Below, in pieces: positions 61,560 to 64,000 of a DNA stretch of 64,000 nt. Source of the stretch: Rhodamnia argentea. Taxonomy: Eukaryota; Streptophyta; Magnoliopsida; Myrtales; Myrtaceae. The number at the start of each line of letters is the position of its first letter. Positions within the stretch are counted from its first letter, which is position 1. The stretch spans positions 4,340,001 through 4,404,000 of the forward strand of contig NC_063151.1 in assembly GCF_020921035.1 (NCBI RefSeq), in the 5' to 3' direction. The translations under genes and the position numbers were made by a program. Under the pieces are notes generated by a model. The model was not told the origin of the DNA. It saw only the letters and a program-made list of their open reading frames with translations, and did no database searches.

Positions 61560-64000
61560 CTACCGAGTATAGTAGGATGCAAAGTATTGAGAAGAGGCAC
61601 CCTGTCCACCATAGGTAGTTGACCTATCATAAGGGATAGAAGGCATCTGCAATTCTGATGGATACAAATAAGGCCGTGCAGGGCTTGGATCACCAGGGAA
61701 ACCCACAGGGGCACCAGCCAAACCGTATAACCCGTTGGATGGCCCCGTATAAGGGACAATTGCCGGGTTATTTCCCACCATAGCATAAACACCAGCAGGT
61801 GTGCTCAAGTATGAAGCAGGTGCTACAGAAGCAGTCTGTGGATGAGATTGCTGGAAGGTGGCAACAGCTGAGGTGGGACCAGCGATTTTCATTGAGGCTG
61901 CAATAGAACCAAAGGCTGTGCTAGGCCTTGGTCGCTTTTTCCCACTAAATTGTGGTTTTAACTTTTGCTTTTGCAGCTGCTGCTGAGGCTTAGAAGCAGT
62001 AGCCACCGCAGGGAATTTCTCTGTCTTCAGCTTCTCTAGAAGCTGAATACGTCTTTCAAGGGTTGCTCGAAACTCGGAATCGAGCTTGCGCTCTTCCATG
62101 ATCTTAACTACAGACTTCAATGCAATGATTTCTTGGGCCATGGCCGCGTTCTGCATAATTTAGGTAAATATGAGGGCCAGTGGCTACTCTCCAAGGGGTT
62201 CCAGCAATCTGAAAATAAATGTACCTGTGACTTGCGAGAGTTGTTTCCATCCTTGGAAACTTTCCTAGCAAGCTTCTTAGACTCATTTACAAAAAATTTC
62301 AAAAGGGGGAGAGGTGGGAACTTCTGAGTCAGCTCAAAGTCAAAAATGAATTTGACCGCCTGTGTGTATTTTCTCTTGCTTATAAGTTTTTCGATGAGAT
62401 CTACAGTATTTCATTAAAATAGAAGCATTAGAGTCTATTAGATACCAAAAGAAACATAGCACATTTCAAGAAGCTTGCTTATCAGAAGATTTCACATGGA
62501 CAAGAAGAAAACGAAACCCAAAAACAAACAAAAGGGGCCTCTACCTAAAGGCCCACTATCGCAAGGACATTAATTCCTTGATGCAAAACAAGGGGTCGCC
62601 ACTACAAAGAACCTGCATGTACAAATTGATAAATATATGCTCATGGATCTATCTGTGTATGAGTGTGAATTGTACAAACTAGGATATTGTTAAAGAATTC
62701 CATCAGGGCACTTGTTAAGCAACCAAATAAGGAAAACACTCAACACTCAATGTTTTGACTTCTCTTATGTTATGTGCAATCCACGCTATAAAAATCAAAT
62801 TACTCTTGCTTAACAAGTACACGGAGGATACTCATCGATATAACCCTGCAAAATAAATTAGCTATTGCTTTAACTCAGATAATATTGTATGAACTAAATG
62901 TCTGCAGAGTCATAAAATAGAGCTGTCCTTTCAATTTCTTAAAAGGTGCCACAACACTGTCGTTGTAACCAAGACTCCTATTTCTATAAGAAGAAATATT
63001 CTCTCTCTTCTTATTAAACATTCGGAGGGACACCTAACGATTGTTTGTGATTTATCTCAAACATAATTGATAATACAAGCTAATTAATGGTGCATTCGCT
63101 TATGGACATACAGTATAGCTCACATGATAAAAGAGTTGATAAAAGAATAAATCCCTGCCTGGCCAATCTTCACATTACCTGCTCAATTTCTAAAGTTGCA
63201 ATCACCGCTTACAATTTCTTATCAACATTAAAAATCAATTTCCAGATCATATTTTTGGCAAAAACATCACGTACATGCCTCAAATGAAGATGAAGTTACG
63301 AATATAAATACAACACGCGTGAAATCACAAGCCAAAATTAGTTAACGGTGATATTGTATAACCATGACAAGCTAACAAGAATTCCACTACACAAGTAAAA
63401 CTAGAACATGAACCAGCTCACCTGGAACTTTATCTTCCAACCCCAAGGCCCGAAACAACTCCCTCGATTGAGAAAAATGTGCAACAGTAACGCAGTAATC
63501 AATGATCTCATCCACACTGAATTCAGACATCAATCCATAAGCTGCCACCAAATCCAGCAAACCCAACACTTGCATAGGATGTCGGGGACCTTCAGGGTTC
63601 AACTTCCCCTTCCAATCCAACGCCACCTTCTTCGAGCTTTCGCGCGCCTGATCGGTCAAACTCGGGCGAACACTCATCAGCACTTCCAAAAGAAATATAC
63701 AGTTCCTCCTAAGAACCATTAAGTTGCGCTCCGAAATACCATCACCATAAAACCCTCCCATTGCATCTAGAACTAACTTTCCAGGATCAGAAGACAAACC
63801 TAACGCGCCAGAAAGCTCTGCACGTAATTGGTCACGCTCTACATGGTGTTCCGCTATGTAGTTCCTTAACCCTAAACTGTCCATGTTCGAGCACAGTACC
63901 TTCAACTCGGCCCGCGGTTCGATGGGGCACTGACTCGGAGGATCGGATGACGACGAAGGAGGTTCATTAGCTTCTGCATCGCCGGGTGAGGTAATCGGTT
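61560..64000 (-). CDS. FRIGIDA-like protein, 5' end cut by the window
   Basis: Exons on the minus strand: beyond 64000 to 63422, 62400-62225, 62150-61560. 448 residues are visible; the frame is open to the window edge (PITSPGDAEANEPP), so the ATG lies outside. The first visible exon has the family core (LCSNMDSLGLRNYIAEH, LVLDAMGGFY, RRNCIFLLEVLM, LLDLVAAYGL, LFRALGLEDKVP). The second gives DLIEKLISKRKYTQAVKFI and KFPPLPLLK. The third begins with a charged helix (EIIALKSVVKIMEERKLDSEF) and KKRPRP, then a low-complexity, Ala/Pro/Tyr-rich tail ending SSQYFASYYTR. Members of the family act with FRIGIDA in setting flowering time through FLC-type genes or in related nuclear complexes. The C-terminal charged segment and KKRPRP tail fit FRL1/FRIGIDA better than FRL3/4; the subgroup is tentative. 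The three-exon structure is typical. Confidence 0.88.

Overview
The window is nuclear DNA of a flowering plant. It has spliced genes with GT-AG introns, an AT-rich background, hAT, MULE, LINE and LTR-type debris, and plant-only gene families (WRKY, FRIGIDA-like, receptor-like proteins). A eudicot, probably a woody rosid, fits best; I cannot fix the species from the sequence.

Two landscapes meet near 45 kb. From 1 to about 45 kb lies an unstable accessory cluster built around a direct segmental duplication. Copy A (from at or before position 1 to about 18.9 kb) and copy B (27.54 to 44.63 kb) each carry an intact LRR receptor-like protein gene, RLP1 (3115-6054 and 30526-33480, both plus strand, one 78-bp intron). 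Each also carries a decayed RLP2 pseudogene downstream (10830-13409 and 38412-42320) and an older minus-strand LRR relic (about 14.0 and 42.6 kb). After the duplication the copies diverged by independent events. A degenerate 2.8-kb hAT element entered the downstream flank of copy A, where copy B keeps the empty site. A non-autonomous 1.35-kb hAT with a perfect 8-bp target duplication entered RLP2 of copy B, where copy A keeps the empty site. Six tandem units of about 500 bp with CT tails occupy copy A where copy B has one truncated unit. A stretch of about 1 kb in RLP1 shows no differences I can find between copies, which points to gene conversion.

Between the copies (about 19-27.5 kb) there are no intact genes. 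The region holds the tandem array, a foldback MULE-like element with a 9-12 bp target duplication, a probable solo LTR, and scrambled third copies of the intergenic unit. These show that the cluster passed through more than two copies.

From about 49 to 64 kb the sequence is ordinary gene space with three housekeeping or regulatory genes: a CCCH zinc finger, LOTUS-like and RRM RNA-binding protein (50454-52872, plus, seven coding exons); a group I WRKY factor matching WRKY20 (54324-59419, minus, six exons); and the 3' part of a FRIGIDA-like gene (61560 to beyond 64000, minus). These do not form an operon-like unit. The RLP1 genes would act at the plasma membrane in recognition of apoplastic signals, while the three right-hand genes act in RNA metabolism and transcription.
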